Assembly (NCBI RefSeq): GCF_015767245.1
Contig: NZ_JADOTV010000001.1
Location: forward strand, 827,814 to 891,813
Source: Aureivirga sp. CE67
GTDB lineage: Bacteria > Bacteroidota > Bacteroidia > Flavobacteriales > Flavobacteriaceae
Length of the DNA: 64,000 nucleotides
Direction: 5' to 3'
The position numbers and the translations under genes were made by a program. Position 1 is the first letter of the stretch, and each line of letters starts with the position of its first letter. This document shows positions 25,712 through 36,801 of the stretch, in pieces. The notes beneath the pieces were generated by a model. That model had not been told where the DNA came from, made no database searches, and worked only from the letters and a program-made list of their open reading frames with translations.

Positions 25712-28700
25712 TTAATTTCCGATTGTATATCTAACACTTAATCCTGCACTGATTGATTTTCGTGGGAAAGTTGTTGAAATAGCATATTTAGAAATATTTT
25801 GATCATAGTAGAAAGATGTAATTAAGTTTTTACTTAAATTATAATCTGCTGAAAATTTAATCGCAATAATCTTTTGTCCTCCTGTAATCTGATCATTATC
25901 TTGTTCGATTTCTCTAATTTGTGTTAGATCATCTCTCAATGAGAATGTCGCTTTAAGATTTAAATCTCCTTTTAGTTTTCTAGGTTTCCCTGCAAAACGC
26001 ATTTTCATTTTTAAATCTTTTACAATATAACCAATTCCTATTTCATATTCCGTTCCTCGGATTTGTGTTAGTGTATTATTATCAAAGTTCAAAGTTAAGG
26101 ATCTATCTTTATTTATTCTACCAGAAAATGAAAAAGAATTCTTCATTTTAACATCTACTTTCACAAGTGGAGAATACTCTTCAATCATACTTACGTTTGT
26201 ATATAAATATTTCCCATAGAAGTTTCCTGCAATATCCTTTTGATTGTTTATTTCACTATACTGTAAATTATTTGTATAACTTGAAATTGCAAAGATTGAA
26301 TTATACCCATGACTTACTGTAAAACTTCTAAAATTCTTTTTAAACCATTTAAAGTTCATTAAACCTCTATAAGTTAACTTCCATCCTGGAAAAGGAATAT
26401 CTTTACTAAATGCATTTAAACTTACCTTGCTAGCATCTTCTCCAGAATAAGCAGCCATAAACGCAGGTAATAATACTTGTTGACTAGTTGGTCCATATCC
26501 ATCTTGATATTGATCTGTGTTTGTTCCAGCCAATCTATTTGAAATCGTCACACGATTTTCTCTAAACTTTCTGAAAGCATCATCACCTGAAGCATCAAAA
26601 GAAGTTCTAATCATATTATTACTGATACTATATCCTCCTAATTGATATTCTGGAGAATCTAGAATTTCTCTAATTTCAGTTCCATTTTGGTTATAACGAA
26701 TTACATCCAATTGTTGTGAAACGTCTTTTGTATAAACTCTTGAACCAAATAATTCAATATCTAATTTATCAACTGGTTTAATATCGAAAGAATAATCTAG
26801 TTTCTCATAATGAGTTCTACTATATGTTTTATTATAATAAGGATCATTTAATTCACTATTAATATCATCTCTATCTACAACATTACGTGTAACTAACCAT
26901 CCATTTCTTAATGCTCTTTCTCTAATGTCTGCCTGACTTCCGAAAACAAATCCAAAAGTTGGTGCAAGATTCCCACCATAATTATCCCTTCCTAAGAATC
27001 CTATTTCAGGAGCGTAACCCGGTAAGAATGTTCCATTATTTTCTAAATAACTAATCTTAGCCTTTTTTACAGAAGTAGCAACATCTACAAATCCTTTGAT
27101 AATTTTTTGACCAACAGATAATTTACTCTTTTTACCTTTATTATTTGAAGGTTTTAATTGCGTTTTAGCATCTTTACTATTCAACCCAAGTTTACCTCCT
27201 TGACTTCTTGTTTTCTTACCTTTACCTTTCTTTTTATTAAAAAGTTTATTAACTCCTATTTTTCTATAAAGTTTTGTGAAGTTTAAGTCTCCTGAAATAT
27301 TATGTGTATTTGAGTTTTGAATCGTGTGACCGATTTGCTCAAAATATTGTGGAGATACAGCTTGCCAATCAAACTCTGCTGTATAAGTATAATTAGCTCT
27401 TACAAATTCTAAAAATGGTATCTTATCTAAAGGTAACTTATAAGAAGTTTCTAATTTTTGGTGGTAATTATTTGGTCTCCCTATATCGAATAAATTATCA
27501 AATAATCTATTTTCATCATCAATCTCAAATTGATCATTTACATAATAATTTGAAGCCTTAAATGTAAATTGTAATGATTTTGATAAATTATAATTAAATC
27601 CATAATCCCAATCAAACATATATCTTCTCTGGATTAACTCTGGTAATTCAGGTAAACCTTCGATTAATGTTCTAGATCGTTGTGCATTAAAATTTCTATT
27701 AATATTTGAGTTAACAGAAATTGAAGTTGGCAATACATTAAAGTTGAAATCTCTTATAAATTTCATATACTTTTTCTTCTTAGCAAACTTCCAGTTCTTT
27801 AATGGCTCAATATATTTTGGTTGAATATTATAATTATATGACCCAGAAAATTTCACATTTTGATCTAAGTACTTCTGTACATTATAATCTTTATGATACA
27901 TCTCATTATACGCACCCGATACCGACAGGTTTTCTACATCATAAGGCATAGGTTTTTTAGTAGAATTTGGATTTCTTTCTTTACGAACATTGATTAAACT
28001 AATATTCCTACGTTTTGTATAATCTTGAGCTTCTGCACTCAAAGGGTTTACATCTTTCGCATCATCGAATAAAACATCTTGGAATTGAGGATCAAATTTA
28101 GGATCTCTAAATTCTTCTGAAATTCCATAGTTAAATGGTAATTGAATCCCCCAATGATTCGGAAGAAGTTTCCCCATATTTACATTTGTAACGATGTCAT
28201 ATTGTTTTACATCTTCTTGATTTCTTTCGTTTAATCTTTGCTCAATTCCACCGAAACCAATAGTCTCAATACGCCCTGTTGCAGAGATATCAGCAAAGTC
28301 AGCAATGTTAGCATCTGTACTTACAACTGTTGCCCAACCTCCTTCATTCTCAAAACCTGCTGCTCTGAACTCATCATACCAAATTTCAAAACTTTGATGA
28401 TTGTTTGAATCATTTTTAATTCCTAACATCATTGTTTTTACATTTCCAATATTTGGATTACCCTTCACACGGATTACATAATCTAAACCTAAATCTTCAA
28501 ATGGATTTGGTTGTCCATAATTTGGGTATAATTGATTTACTGGTGGATTTGTTTCATCACCAAATCTTAATAATTTTAGCTTACCAAATAAATCTAAAGC
28601 AACCTCTAAATTATTCGCTAAAGGCCAAATTTCTTCTGGAGTAACAGCTGAATACGGTGTTACTTCTAAAGGCATCTCAATCTGATAGAAGTTCTCATTT

Positions 28701-31700
28701 AAATCACTACCAAGACGAATCACAGCTGTCATTTCTCCTGTTTCTACCTGAGGTTCTGTTTGAATTCCTTCAAGGTGCATAAACATTTTCAGTTTTTTAT
28801 ACATCCTTAAATCCAAACTCGTATTCTTATAAATACCTCTCGCATGATTTGGTGGAAGTTCTTTTATTTTTACAGAAACCGATTGCTCATTTTGTTGTTG
28901 AACAGTAGTATTTCCTTGTAATTCTTCACGAACAATACCTGGAGGTAAAACATAAGGAATTGGAACTCTTGAAGCATTCTCTTCAATATTAACAACTCCA
29001 ACTTCGAATTTATTTAATTCTGGTGTTGGAAGTGGATTGAATGGTGGCGCTACTAATTCATTTTTATATCTTCTCCAATCTCCACGAACTAATTTTAAGT
29101 CTGCAAGTCTTAATACAACTGGCATTCTAAATTTCGTTAGGAACATTCTCATAAAACGAATGGATTGGAAATCTGAAATTCCTCCAATTGCTTCCCCTGA
29201 TTGGTTGATTGGAATACGGAATTGTAACCATCTATAGTTTCTAGGCGCACTTCCATCTTCTGGATTTACAGTAACTACTTTTTCATCCACAATATGATTT
29301 TGCCCAACAATTAAATCTGATTTCGCCATCGAAACTCTAAACTGCCAATAGCTTTCTACCGTATTCATAGTTTGATCCTTATTCACATCCTCTACATCTG
29401 GATAAGAAGTTGCAGAAGTAGGATAAGATTCAGGTGAATTATCGATTGTTGGTGAGTTTCCTTGTGTTCTATTATATCTTTGATATCTTCTTAAAACCGA
29501 TGCATTCTCTGCATCCCAAATACTACTTCTATAAAAACGGTAGTTATCTGAAGATGGATCCTCAAAGTTTGCAAATGCTGGATTTGCGTTTTGAGCAAAA
29601 TACTCTTTTTCCCTAGCATCATCTAAACCATCAAAACCTATATCTTGATTTGGTCTTGCAGCATCATTCTCATCAAAAGCATATAATAAAGATTGATTTT
29701 TTGGAATATATCCGAAATTATTTGCAGACTCTAATACGTTATCTCCTACAATCTGGTTTCCATCTGCAGGATATCCATTTTCGTATACTTTTCTATTATC
29801 TTTTAATACATCTTCCGAAATATTTCCTAAGTTGAAATATAAATCTCCCACTTGGTTTGCAGGATTATTTGGATCAACTCCTGGAGGTAAACCTTCTGCT
29901 TCTGTTATCGAATAGTAATCATATGGATCTTGAATCCAGAATTGGATATATTCAATATTTGCTTGATCAAAGTTTGTTGTATTCAGTGGACGCATGATTC
30001 CTCCCCATCTTGACTCAGGATCTGTTAAATATCCATCCTCTCCAGCATCTGGCTCATCATAGTTAAAAGATCCACGTGTATAAGGATAATATGCTAAATC
30101 TAAAGTTCTAACAATAGAAGTTTGCGTAATATCTAACTCTTGTTCTGGGAAAATCTCTTCATATCTAATTCTACGAACTTCCGCTCTAGAAAGTTCTACT
30201 TCATCAATATTATCTGGCTGAAGAGATCCTCCATAAAATAATTGATCAATAGTATACCAAGCTAAATTTGCTCTTTTTGCTCCATATTCTAAATCATTTG
30301 CATCTCCTCCTAAATCTAAAGTAGTCTGATGTTGTGGTGTAGAAGCTAAAACCCATTGTAATGGTGAAGAAATATCTAAAGGAATTTGAGATCCTTCAAA
30401 ATCATCAATATATGCATTTGCTTCATTTCCATCTTTAATAGCTTTTGGTTCTCCTGGTTTTAAGTAAGCAAAATCTCCACGTACAGAAATATTCGAAGGA
30501 ACATCTGTGTCAATATTCGGAAGTTTATTCGCTAGTTTAGTTAAAAAAGGAACCTCTGTACTATAAGAAGCATTTAAACCAAAAATAGAATTATTAATTG
30601 GTTCTGAAGCTAAGTTTACTTTTTGTGTTAATGGTCTTTCATTTAAGTTTAAGAAAGAAGCTCCAACTTGAAATTTATCAGAAAATTTATGTTGTACATC
30701 TAAACCAATAAACGATTTGTCTTGTGCAGCGAAAGTAGAATTATTTTCTACAGAAACTTCAATTGGTGCATTAGAAGCTTCTAAAGATGGGTTAATAATT
30801 TGTACACGACCAATTTGGTAATCTACTACATAATCCACTCCTTCAACAAGCTCTCTACCTCCCGTTGTAACACGTACAGATCCTGGAGTAACGTTGAATG
30901 CTCCAAGAGGAATTCCTCCTCCTCCACTATCTGATTTATAATATCCTTTTAAGAAATACTTATCTCTTTGTTGGAAATTATTTTTAGCAAAAGCTTTTGT
31001 TTGTCTATATAATTCTCTGAATAAATATTGATCATCATCTGGATTTGTCAGCTCGCTAGCCATCCAGTCTCCAAAAGGTTCTACTTCTGGGAAAATAATG
31101 TATCCTTTTTCTGAGTTTACAGTAATTCCTTCTATATAATCAAAATATCCATTTCCTTTATTTCCTGCAATCGGATTTCCATACTGATCTAATCTATCCA
31201 AACGAACAAGATTCATAATCGTTCTTTGGTTCGCAGCATTTTCAGTTCCTTCTCCAGTTTTTGCATTTTGAAGTGTATTAATTGCAACTCCAGTAGCATC
31301 ATCTCTATATAATAACTCGAAACGGAAACCTTCTTCTTGTAATTGGTAAGCTCCTAATGAATAAATATTTTTCATCATCAGATCCCACATAGGAACATCC
31401 GTTGTGATAATTTCACTACGTAAAAGCTTCACTGCAATTGCAGCAGGAGCAATGATACCATCCGAAGATAATTCCCCTACTTTAAATACTTCATCACTTC
31501 CGTTGATAGTATATTCATAGGCTACAGCTAAAATGTCACTTTCTCCTAATTTTCTGTTTAAAGAAATATATCCTAATTGTGGATTTAATTGGTATTCTGA
31601 TGGATTTAACAAACGTGCATTTTCTAGAAGTGAAAAATCTCTTCCTTGTTGCATTCCATAACTTCCTTGTAAAGCTCCTGAAGCTGTAGAAACATCTCTA

Positions 31701-32878
31701 ATCCCACTGTTATTTGTTAGTTCATTTACAATATTATTCGCACCATTTGATGGATCTCTTGGTCCAGGAATTGGTGTTACTCCAGGTGCTCCAATATGAT
31801 CTAATTTCCCTTCAGCTAAATCGGCAATCGCCACAATATTTCTAACATTTTGTGTAGAAGTATTTCTATTTGTTACCCAAACTTCAATTTTTGTAATATT
31901 AATATTACTCGAAATCAAAGGCAAATTTGACAAGGCATCATTATAGTTTTCTCTAAATTCTTGTGCTAAGAAGAAGTGCTTATTATCATCGTAATCTGTA
32001 GTCTGTAATTCAAACTCTTCAATAGTAGAACTTCCTTGTGCGTTTACTGTTTTTGTCTGAGATCTTTGTCTTGCAATAACTCCAGTAATCGTTGTAGGTC
32101 CAAATTGAAATTGTGTCTTTACCCCGAAAATATTTTGAGCTCCAGCAATCAAAGAGTTTTTCATAGGCATACTAATATTACCTACTTCAATTTTTTGTAA
32201 AATATCATCTTCCGTTGGCGTGTATTCTAATTTTAAAATATTCTGGAAGTTAAACGTTGACTGCGTATCATAGTTTACTGTAGCTTGTAATCTTGTTCCA
32301 ACTTTTGCAATTAAACTTGCACTGATTTGTTGGTCAAAATCAAAAGTAAAACTACTTCTATTTCTTTCAGAAAGCTGTGGATTTTCTACTCTTTGCTGTA
32401 AAATCCCCATCTTGATGAAAATAGTAGCTTGCGGATTTACCTCCACTGTATTACCTCCAAAAATTGATTCAAAGAATTTACTATTTACATAATACGTTGG
32501 CAATAAATCTTTTTGCGCTTCCTTACTTCCTTCTTTCTTAGGGTTTAATGCTGAAATTTTTGTTTTATAATATTCCAACATATCCTTCTTCAAACGATAT
32601 TCTCTATATTGTTCCTCCGTCATATGAATAGGATGTGTGATATAATAATCTCCTATCTTTTCAAGAATCACATATTGTTTTAAATCCGGATCGTACACTA
32701 CTTCTTTGGTAGCTCCATTATTTAAAAACAAACTCCCATTTTGTTCATTTTTAAAAGTATATTTTAAGCTATCTTTTTGTTTTTCTCCTTCGGTTTCCTG
32801 TGCATGAAGCACTATAACTGATGAAAAAATAAAAAATATAACTAGTAATAATCGCTGTAGCCAAGTATTTTTTTCCAA
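25712..32878 (-). CDS. sprA: SprA, outer-membrane translocon of the type IX secretion system
   Basis: At 2388 residues this is the giant single-chain beta barrel through which T9SS cargo crosses the outer membrane (Sov in Porphyromonas). A signal peptide (about 1-27, ending VLHAQ) is followed by very long stretches of amphipathic beta strands and internal domains. Conserved segments include GNISMPMKNSLIAGAQN, AYIDDFEGSQIPLDIS and YPYTRGSFNYD. It would export the sorting-domain proteins seen here (M4 protease, SpoIID protein, type B protein). The first codon is TTG, four bases after the ruvA stop, and no nearby in-frame ATG gives a signal peptide. Cotranscribed with ruvA and probably gcvH. Confidence 0.96.
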   Translation of the reverse strand: MEKNTWLQRLLLVIFFIFSSVIVLHAQETEGEKQKDSLKYTFKNEQNGSLFLNNGATKEVVYDPDLKQYVILEKIGDYYITHPIHMTEEQYREYRLKKDMLEYYKTKISALNPKKEGSKEAQKDLLPTYYVNSKFFESIFGGNTVEVNPQATIFIKMGILQQRVENPQLSERNRSSFTFDFDQQISASLIAKVGTRLQATVNYDTQSTFNFQNILKLEYTPTEDDILQKIEVGNISMPMKNSLIAGAQNIFGVKTQFQFGPTTITGVIARQRSQTKTVNAQGSSTIEEFELQTTDYDDNKHFFLAQEFRENYNDALSNLPLISSNINITKIEVWVTNRNTSTQNVRNIVAIADLAEGKLDHIGAPGVTPIPGPRDPSNGANNIVNELTNNSGIRDVSTASGALQGSYGMQQGRDFSLLENARLLNPSEYQLNPQLGYISLNRKLGESDILAVAYEYTINGSDEVFKVGELSSDGIIAPAAIAVKLLRSEIITTDVPMWDLMMKNIYSLGAYQLQEEGFRFELLYRDDATGVAINTLQNAKTGEGTENAANQRTIMNLVRLDRLDQYGNPIAGNKGNGYFDYIEGITVNSEKGYIIFPEVEPFGDWMASELTNPDDDQYLFRELYRQTKAFAKNNFQQRDKYFLKGYYKSDSGGGGIPLGAFNVTPGSVRVTTGGRELVEGVDYVVDYQIGRVQIINPSLEASNAPIEVSVENNSTFAAQDKSFIGLDVQHKFSDKFQVGASFLNLNERPLTQKVNLASEPINNSIFGLNASYSTEVPFLTKLANKLPNIDTDVPSNISVRGDFAYLKPGEPKAIKDGNEANAYIDDFEGSQIPLDISSPLQWVLASTPQHQTTLDLGGDANDLEYGAKRANLAWYTIDQLFYGGSLQPDNIDEVELSRAEVRRIRYEEIFPEQELDITQTSIVRTLDLAYYPYTRGSFNYDEPDAGEDGYLTDPESRWGGIMRPLNTTNFDQANIEYIQFWIQDPYDYYSITEAEGLPPGVDPNNPANQVGDLYFNLGNISEDVLKDNRKVYENGYPADGNQIVGDNVLESANNFGYIPKNQSLLYAFDENDAARPNQDIGFDGLDDAREKEYFAQNANPAFANFEDPSSDNYRFYRSSIWDAENASVLRRYQRYNRTQGNSPTIDNSPESYPTSATSYPDVEDVNKDQTMNTVESYWQFRVSMAKSDLIVGQNHIVDEKVVTVNPEDGSAPRNYRWLQFRIPINQSGEAIGGISDFQSIRFMRMFLTKFRMPVVLRLADLKLVRGDWRRYKNELVAPPFNPLPTPELNKFEVGVVNIEENASRVPIPYVLPPGIVREELQGNTTVQQQNEQSVSVKIKELPPNHARGIYKNTSLDLRMYKKLKMFMHLEGIQTEPQVETGEMTAVIRLGSDLNENFYQIEMPLEVTPYSAVTPEEIWPLANNLEVALDLFGKLKLLRFGDETNPPVNQLYPNYGQPNPFEDLGLDYVIRVKGNPNIGNVKTMMLGIKNDSNNHQSFEIWYDEFRAAGFENEGGWATVVSTDANIADFADISATGRIETIGFGGIEQRLNERNQEDVKQYDIVTNVNMGKLLPNHWGIQLPFNYGISEEFRDPKFDPQFQDVLFDDAKDVNPLSAEAQDYTKRRNISLINVRKERNPNSTKKPMPYDVENLSVSGAYNEMYHKDYNVQKYLDQNVKFSGSYNYNIQPKYIEPLKNWKFAKKKKYMKFIRDFNFNVLPTSISVNSNINRNFNAQRSRTLIEGLPELPELIQRRYMFDWDYGFNYNLSKSLQFTFKASNYYVNDQFEIDDENRLFDNLFDIGRPNNYHQKLETSYKLPLDKIPFLEFVRANYTYTAEFDWQAVSPQYFEQIGHTIQNSNTHNISGDLNFTKLYRKIGVNKLFNKKKGKGKKTRSQGGKLGLNSKDAKTQLKPSNNKGKKSKLSVGQKIIKGFVDVATSVKKAKISYLENNGTFLPGYAPEIGFLGRDNYGGNLAPTFGFVFGSQADIRERALRNGWLVTRNVVDRDDINSELNDPYYNKTYSRTHYEKLDYSFDIKPVDKLDIELFGSRVYTKDVSQQLDVIRYNQNGTEIREILDSPEYQLGGYSISNNMIRTSFDASGDDAFRKFRENRVTISNRLAGTNTDQYQDGYGPTSQQVLLPAFMAAYSGEDASKVSLNAFSKDIPFPGWKLTYRGLMNFKWFKKNFRSFTVSHGYNSIFAISSYTNNLQYSEINNQKDIAGNFYGKYLYTNVSMIEEYSPLVKVDVKMKNSFSFSGRINKDRSLTLNFDNNTLTQIRGTEYEIGIGYIVKDLKMKMRFAGKPRKLKGDLNLKATFSLRDDLTQIREIEQDNDQITGGQKIIAIKFSADYNLSKNLITSFYYDQNISKYAISTTFPRKSISAGLSVRYTIGN

Positions 32879-32882
32879 CGTA

Positions 32883-33464
32883 CTATAAATTTTTTAATGC
32901 TTTTTTAATTAGGTTTTCCACGTCCATACTAGAATCCTCCTTAAGTATTTTATCCAATACTTTCTCTGCTTGTTTCTTATTAAATCCTAATACTTCTAAT
33001 GCAGATAACGCCTCATCTTTGTTTGTATTGTTTTGAACTAAAGAAACTTCTTCTAAATCGTATGTTTTTAAGATTTTGTCCTTTAAATCAATAATAACTC
33101 TTTGTGCTGTTTTAATTCCAATTCCTTTAATAGATTTAATCACAGCTACATTTTCAGATGCTATCGCTTCTTGGATTTCTCTGGTTGTCAAGGACGACAA
33201 CATTGTTCTTGCAGTATTTGGTCCGATACCTGAAACAGATATCAAAAATCTAAAAACCTCTCTTTCTAATTTGTCTTTAAATCCGTAAAGCGTATGAGAA
33301 TCTTCCTTGATAGAAAGATGTGTGTAAAGCATTATTGCTTCGCTATCTCCTAATTTTGAATATGTTTGCAAAGATATATGCAAAAAATAACCTATACCAT
33401 TGCATTCCACAATGGCATAGGTTGGATTTTTTTCTATTAATTTCCCTCGTATATGAGTAATCAT
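32883..33464 (-). CDS. ruvA: Holliday junction DNA helicase subunit RuvA
   Basis: RuvA binds four-way DNA junctions and loads RuvB for branch migration. The 193-residue protein has the N-terminal OB fold (MITHIRGKLIEKNPTYAIVECNGIGYFLHIS), tandem helix-hairpin-helix motifs (about 71-125: VSGIGPNTARTMLS and IKGIGIKTAQRVIIDLKDK) and the mobile RuvB-binding C-terminal domain (about 145-193: DEALSALEVLGFNKKQAEKVL). Head of the ruvA-sprA-gcvH cluster. Confidence 0.96.
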   Translation of the reverse strand: MITHIRGKLIEKNPTYAIVECNGIGYFLHISLQTYSKLGDSEAIMLYTHLSIKEDSHTLYGFKDKLEREVFRFLISVSGIGPNTARTMLSSLTTREIQEAIASENVAVIKSIKGIGIKTAQRVIIDLKDKILKTYDLEEVSLVQNNTNKDEALSALEVLGFNKKQAEKVLDKILKEDSSMDVENLIKKALKNL

Positions 33465-33489
33465 TTCAGCTGGTTAGTGTTTGAAAGCT

Positions 33490-33497
33490 CAAATGTA
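33490..33497 (-). promoter_or_regulatory. Possible -7 element of ruvA-sprA
   Basis: Minus-strand TACATTTG fits TAnnTTTG between maeB and ruvA, 26 bp before the ruvA ATG. No clear -33 is visible. Confidence 0.4.
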
Positions 33498-33502
33498 AGA
33501 AA

Positions 33503-35782
33503 TTATTGTTTAATTTTCATCTTTTCCTGAGCATCCACAACAGCTATACAAACCATATTCACAATTTCGTCTACACTAGCACCTAATTGGATGATATGTG
33601 CTGGTTTAGCAAGTCCCATTACGATTGGCCCAACAGAATCAATTTTATTCAATTCTTTCATCAACTTATAACTGATATTCGCTGATTCTAGATTCGGGAA
33701 AATCAATCCGTTTACTCTTCTATCTGTCAATTTAGAGAATGGGAATTTTCCTTTCATCATTTCAGAGTTTAATGCAAAATCTGCTTGCACTTCTCCGTCG
33801 ATAGATACTTCTGGATGTGATTTGTGTATTAATTCAACTGCATGTGCTACCTTTCTTGAAGATTCAGATTTTGAAGAACCAAAATTTGAGAACGATAACA
33901 TTGCTAAATGTGGATCTAATCCAAACATCTTCATAGTCATCGAAGTCATATGTGCAATCTTCGCTAAATCGTGCGCAGAAGGATTGATATTCATCGTTGT
34001 ATCTGAGAAGAATAATGGTCCTTGAGAGGTCAACATTAAGTTTGTTGCCGCTACTCTTTCTACTCCTTTTGCTTTTCCAATTAATTCAATCATCGGTTTT
34101 GCAACAGAAGGATAATTTCTAGAATAACCAGTAACTAAAGCATCTGCATGCTCACAATTTACCATCATTGCTGCAAAGTAATTACGCTCACGCATCCATT
34201 TTTGCGCTTCTAAATACGTAACTCCTTTACGCTTCATTTTATCCCAATAAAGCTTTGCAAACTCTTCTCTTCTTTCATCTTCTGTATCACATTTTGGATC
34301 TATAATTTCAACATCAGCATCAAAATTAATTTGCTCCATCATGATTTTGATGATGTTTTTATTCCCTAATAAAATTGGAATTGCAATTCCTTCGTCATGA
34401 GAAATCTGAGCAGCTTTTAATACATCTAATTGATCTGCTTCTGCAAACACAACTCGCTTAGGATCTGTTTTTGCTCTGTTTGTCAACATACGCATCATCT
34501 TACTTCCTGTTCCTAAACGCTCCGCTAATTCTTCTCTATAACGTTCCCAATTTGTAATTGGCTCTGTAGCTACTCCAGACTCAATCGCTGCTTTTGCTAC
34601 TGCTGGTGGAATTTCTTCAATAAGCCTTGTATCAAATGGTTTTGGAATGATATAATCTTTTCCAAACTGAAGATTGGTTTCATTATAAGCAATATTTACT
34701 TGCTCTGGCACTGTTTCTTTTGCTAAATCAGCTAAAGCATGTACAGCTGCCATCTTCATTGCCTCATTAATTTTTGTAGCTCTAACATCTAAAGCTCCTC
34801 TAAAAATAAATGGGAAACCTAATACATTGTTCACCTGGTTAGGATGGTCAGAACGACCAGTTGCCATAATGATATCTTCTCTTGTCTGAATTGCTAAATT
34901 ATAGTCAATTTCTGGTGTTGGATTTGCCATCGCAAACACAATTGGATTTGCAGCCATCGAAAGAATCATCTCTGGAGAAACTACATTTCCTTTTGATAAT
35001 CCGATGAAAACATCCGAACCTTTCATTGCTTCTTCTAAAGTATGAACATCTACAGCTGTAGCAAATTCTTCTTTTTGAGAAGTTAAATTATCTCTATCCT
35101 TACGAATAACTCCTTTACTATCACACATAATGATATTTTCAGGAGAAACTCCAAGAGCGATATATAAACGAGAACAAGAAACTGCCGCAGCTCCTGCTCC
35201 ATTTACAACAACTTTTACTTCTTTAATATCTTTTTCAGCAATTTCTAAAGCATTTTTCAATGCTGCTGCCGAAATAATTGCAGTTCCATGTTGGTCATCG
35301 TGCATTACAGGAATATCCAATTCCTCTTTTAATCTTCTTTCGATTTCGAATGCCTCAGGAGCTTTAATATCTTCTAAGTTAATTCCACCAAAAGTTGGTG
35401 CTATTGCTTTCACTGTTTCAACAAACTTATCAACATCTTTTGCGTCTACTTCAATGTCGAAAACATCAATATCTGCGAATATTTTAAAAAGTAATCCTTT
35501 TCCTTCCATCACAGGCTTTGAGGCTTCTGCTCCGATATCTCCTAATCCTAAAACAGCTGTACCATTTGAAATTACCGCTACTAAATTTCCTTTAGCAGTG
35601 TATTTGTAAACATTTTTTGTGTCTTTGGCAATTTCTAAACAAGGCTCTGCAACTCCAGGCGAATATGCTAGAGCTAAGTCTCTCTGCGTAGCATATTTTT
35701 TAGTAGGTACTACTTCTATTTTCCCTGGTTTTGGTTTTGCGTGGTACAAAAGTGCTTCACGTCTTTTTCTTGAATCACTCAT
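33503..35782 (-). CDS. maeB: NADP-dependent malic enzyme with phosphotransacetylase-like C-terminal domain
   Basis: This enzyme oxidatively decarboxylates malate to pyruvate with NADP+, feeding NADPH and gluconeogenic flux. I start at the ATG at 35782 (759 residues); the longer frame begins with TTG inside a -7 promoter box. The malic enzyme half (about 1-420) contains YSPGVAEPC, LGLGDIGAEASKPVMEGK and MHDDQHGTAI. The second half (about 430-759) resembles phosphate acetyl/butyryltransferases and is thought to have an allosteric role in this family. It is a monocistronic gene as far as I can see. Confidence 0.94.
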   Translation of the reverse strand: MSDSRKRREALLYHAKPKPGKIEVVPTKKYATQRDLALAYSPGVAEPCLEIAKDTKNVYKYTAKGNLVAVISNGTAVLGLGDIGAEASKPVMEGKGLLFKIFADIDVFDIEVDAKDVDKFVETVKAIAPTFGGINLEDIKAPEAFEIERRLKEELDIPVMHDDQHGTAIISAAALKNALEIAEKDIKEVKVVVNGAGAAAVSCSRLYIALGVSPENIIMCDSKGVIRKDRDNLTSQKEEFATAVDVHTLEEAMKGSDVFIGLSKGNVVSPEMILSMAANPIVFAMANPTPEIDYNLAIQTREDIIMATGRSDHPNQVNNVLGFPFIFRGALDVRATKINEAMKMAAVHALADLAKETVPEQVNIAYNETNLQFGKDYIIPKPFDTRLIEEIPPAVAKAAIESGVATEPITNWERYREELAERLGTGSKMMRMLTNRAKTDPKRVVFAEADQLDVLKAAQISHDEGIAIPILLGNKNIIKIMMEQINFDADVEIIDPKCDTEDERREEFAKLYWDKMKRKGVTYLEAQKWMRERNYFAAMMVNCEHADALVTGYSRNYPSVAKPMIELIGKAKGVERVAATNLMLTSQGPLFFSDTTMNINPSAHDLAKIAHMTSMTMKMFGLDPHLAMLSFSNFGSSKSESSRKVAHAVELIHKSHPEVSIDGEVQADFALNSEMMKGKFPFSKLTDRRVNGLIFPNLESANISYKLMKELNKIDSVGPIVMGLAKPAHIIQLGASVDEIVNMVCIAVVDAQEKMKIKQ

Positions 35783-35806
35783 AAAATTAAATTTACTTTT
35801 GATAGA

Positions 35807-35814
35807 CAAATATA
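35807..35814 (-). promoter_or_regulatory. -7 element of maeB
   Basis: Minus-strand TATATTTG is a perfect TAnnTTTG, 24 bp upstream of the chosen maeB ATG. The TTG of the longer ORF is the last three bases of this box. Confidence 0.6.
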
Positions 35815-35874
35815 GTTATTCCAATATTAGATAAAATATTTTTAAGAAAGGAATTTCCTAGAACATGATTTTTA

Positions 35875-36801
35875 TTATTTTTTAATAAAATCGATATTTC
35901 TTTGGAGTCCTGCATATTTTGTCCTTTTTACAGCTGATTTTTTGAAAACTTTTCGAAAAACTTCTTCTGTAATTTCTTCCCAATCTTGATATTTCATCGT
36001 CAGCAAATCTGGATGTGGTTCGAACAAAGGCTCTTTCATTGGTGTCGAAAATCGATTCCAAGGACAAACATCTTGACATGTATCACAACCAAACATCCAA
36101 TCGTCAAATTTACCTTTCAATTCCATCGGTAAATTATCTTTTAACTCTATCGTAAAATACGAAATACATTTGCTTCCGTCAATAGTATTATTTGGCAAAA
36201 TTGCTTGTGTTGGGCAAGCATCAATGCATTTTGTACATTTTCCGCAATGATCTGTTTCAAATGGATAATCGTATTCCAACTCAACATCCACGATTAACTC
36301 TGCTAAAAAGAAAAAAGATCCTGCTTTCTTTTGAATCAAGAGCGAATGCTTTCCTGTCCAACCTAATCCTGCTTTTTTTACCCAGCTTCTTTCCATTATT
36401 GGGGCTGAATCCGTAAAAGCTCTTCCATTGATTTCACCAATTTCATCATTCATAAATTGCATTAATTGTCTCAATTTATCCTTGATCACATGATGATAAT
36501 CTTGTCCGTAAGCGTATTTTGCTATTTTAAAAGTATCTGAATTTTGCTGTTCTTTTGGGAAATAATTATACACTAAAGAAATTACCGATTTTGAACCTTC
36601 TACAAGCAATCTTGGATCTAATCTTTTGTCAAAATGATTTTCCATGTATTTCATTTCTCCATGATATCCATTTTTCAACCAAGTTTCAAGATTTACAGCT
36701 TCTTCTTCCAAAAAAGTAGCTTTTGCAATTCCACAAGCAGTAAAACCTAACCTTTCTGCTTCTTGTTTGATTAATTTGCTATATGTTTCTTTTGAATTCA
36801 A
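35875..36801 (-). CDS. queG: Epoxyqueuosine reductase
   Basis: This cobalamin-dependent iron-sulfur enzyme makes the last step of queuosine synthesis, reducing epoxyqueuosine in tRNA. The 308 residues include the N-terminal cobalamin-binding domain ([11 protein letters not shown]), the conserved [14 protein letters not shown] motif, and two [4Fe-4S] cluster motifs, [12 protein letters not shown] and [11 protein letters not shown]. It is the short form without HEAT repeats. The likely start is a TTG at 36801, because no upstream in-frame ATG exists and an internal one would remove the conserved N-terminus. Confidence 0.94.
   Translation of the reverse strand: MNSKETYSKLIKQEAERLGFTACGIAKATFLEEEAVNLETWLKNGYHGEMKYMENHFDKRLDPRLLVEGSKSVISLVYNYFPKEQQNSDTFKIAKYAYGQDYHHVIKDKLRQLMQFMNDEIGEINGRAFTDSAPIMERSWVKKAGLGWTGKHSLLIQKKAGSFFFLAELIVDVELEYDYPFETDHCGKCTKCIDACPTQAILPNNTIDGSKCISYFTIELKDNLPMELKGKFDDWMFGCDTCQDVCPWNRFSTPMKEPLFEPHPDLLTMKYQDWEEITEEVFRKVFKKSAVKRTKYAGLQRNIDFIKK

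Noticed and set aside
35130..35609. 159-residue plus-strand ORF
   Set aside because: It is antisense to the conserved malic enzyme domain of maeB and has the composition typical of a codon-shadow frame.
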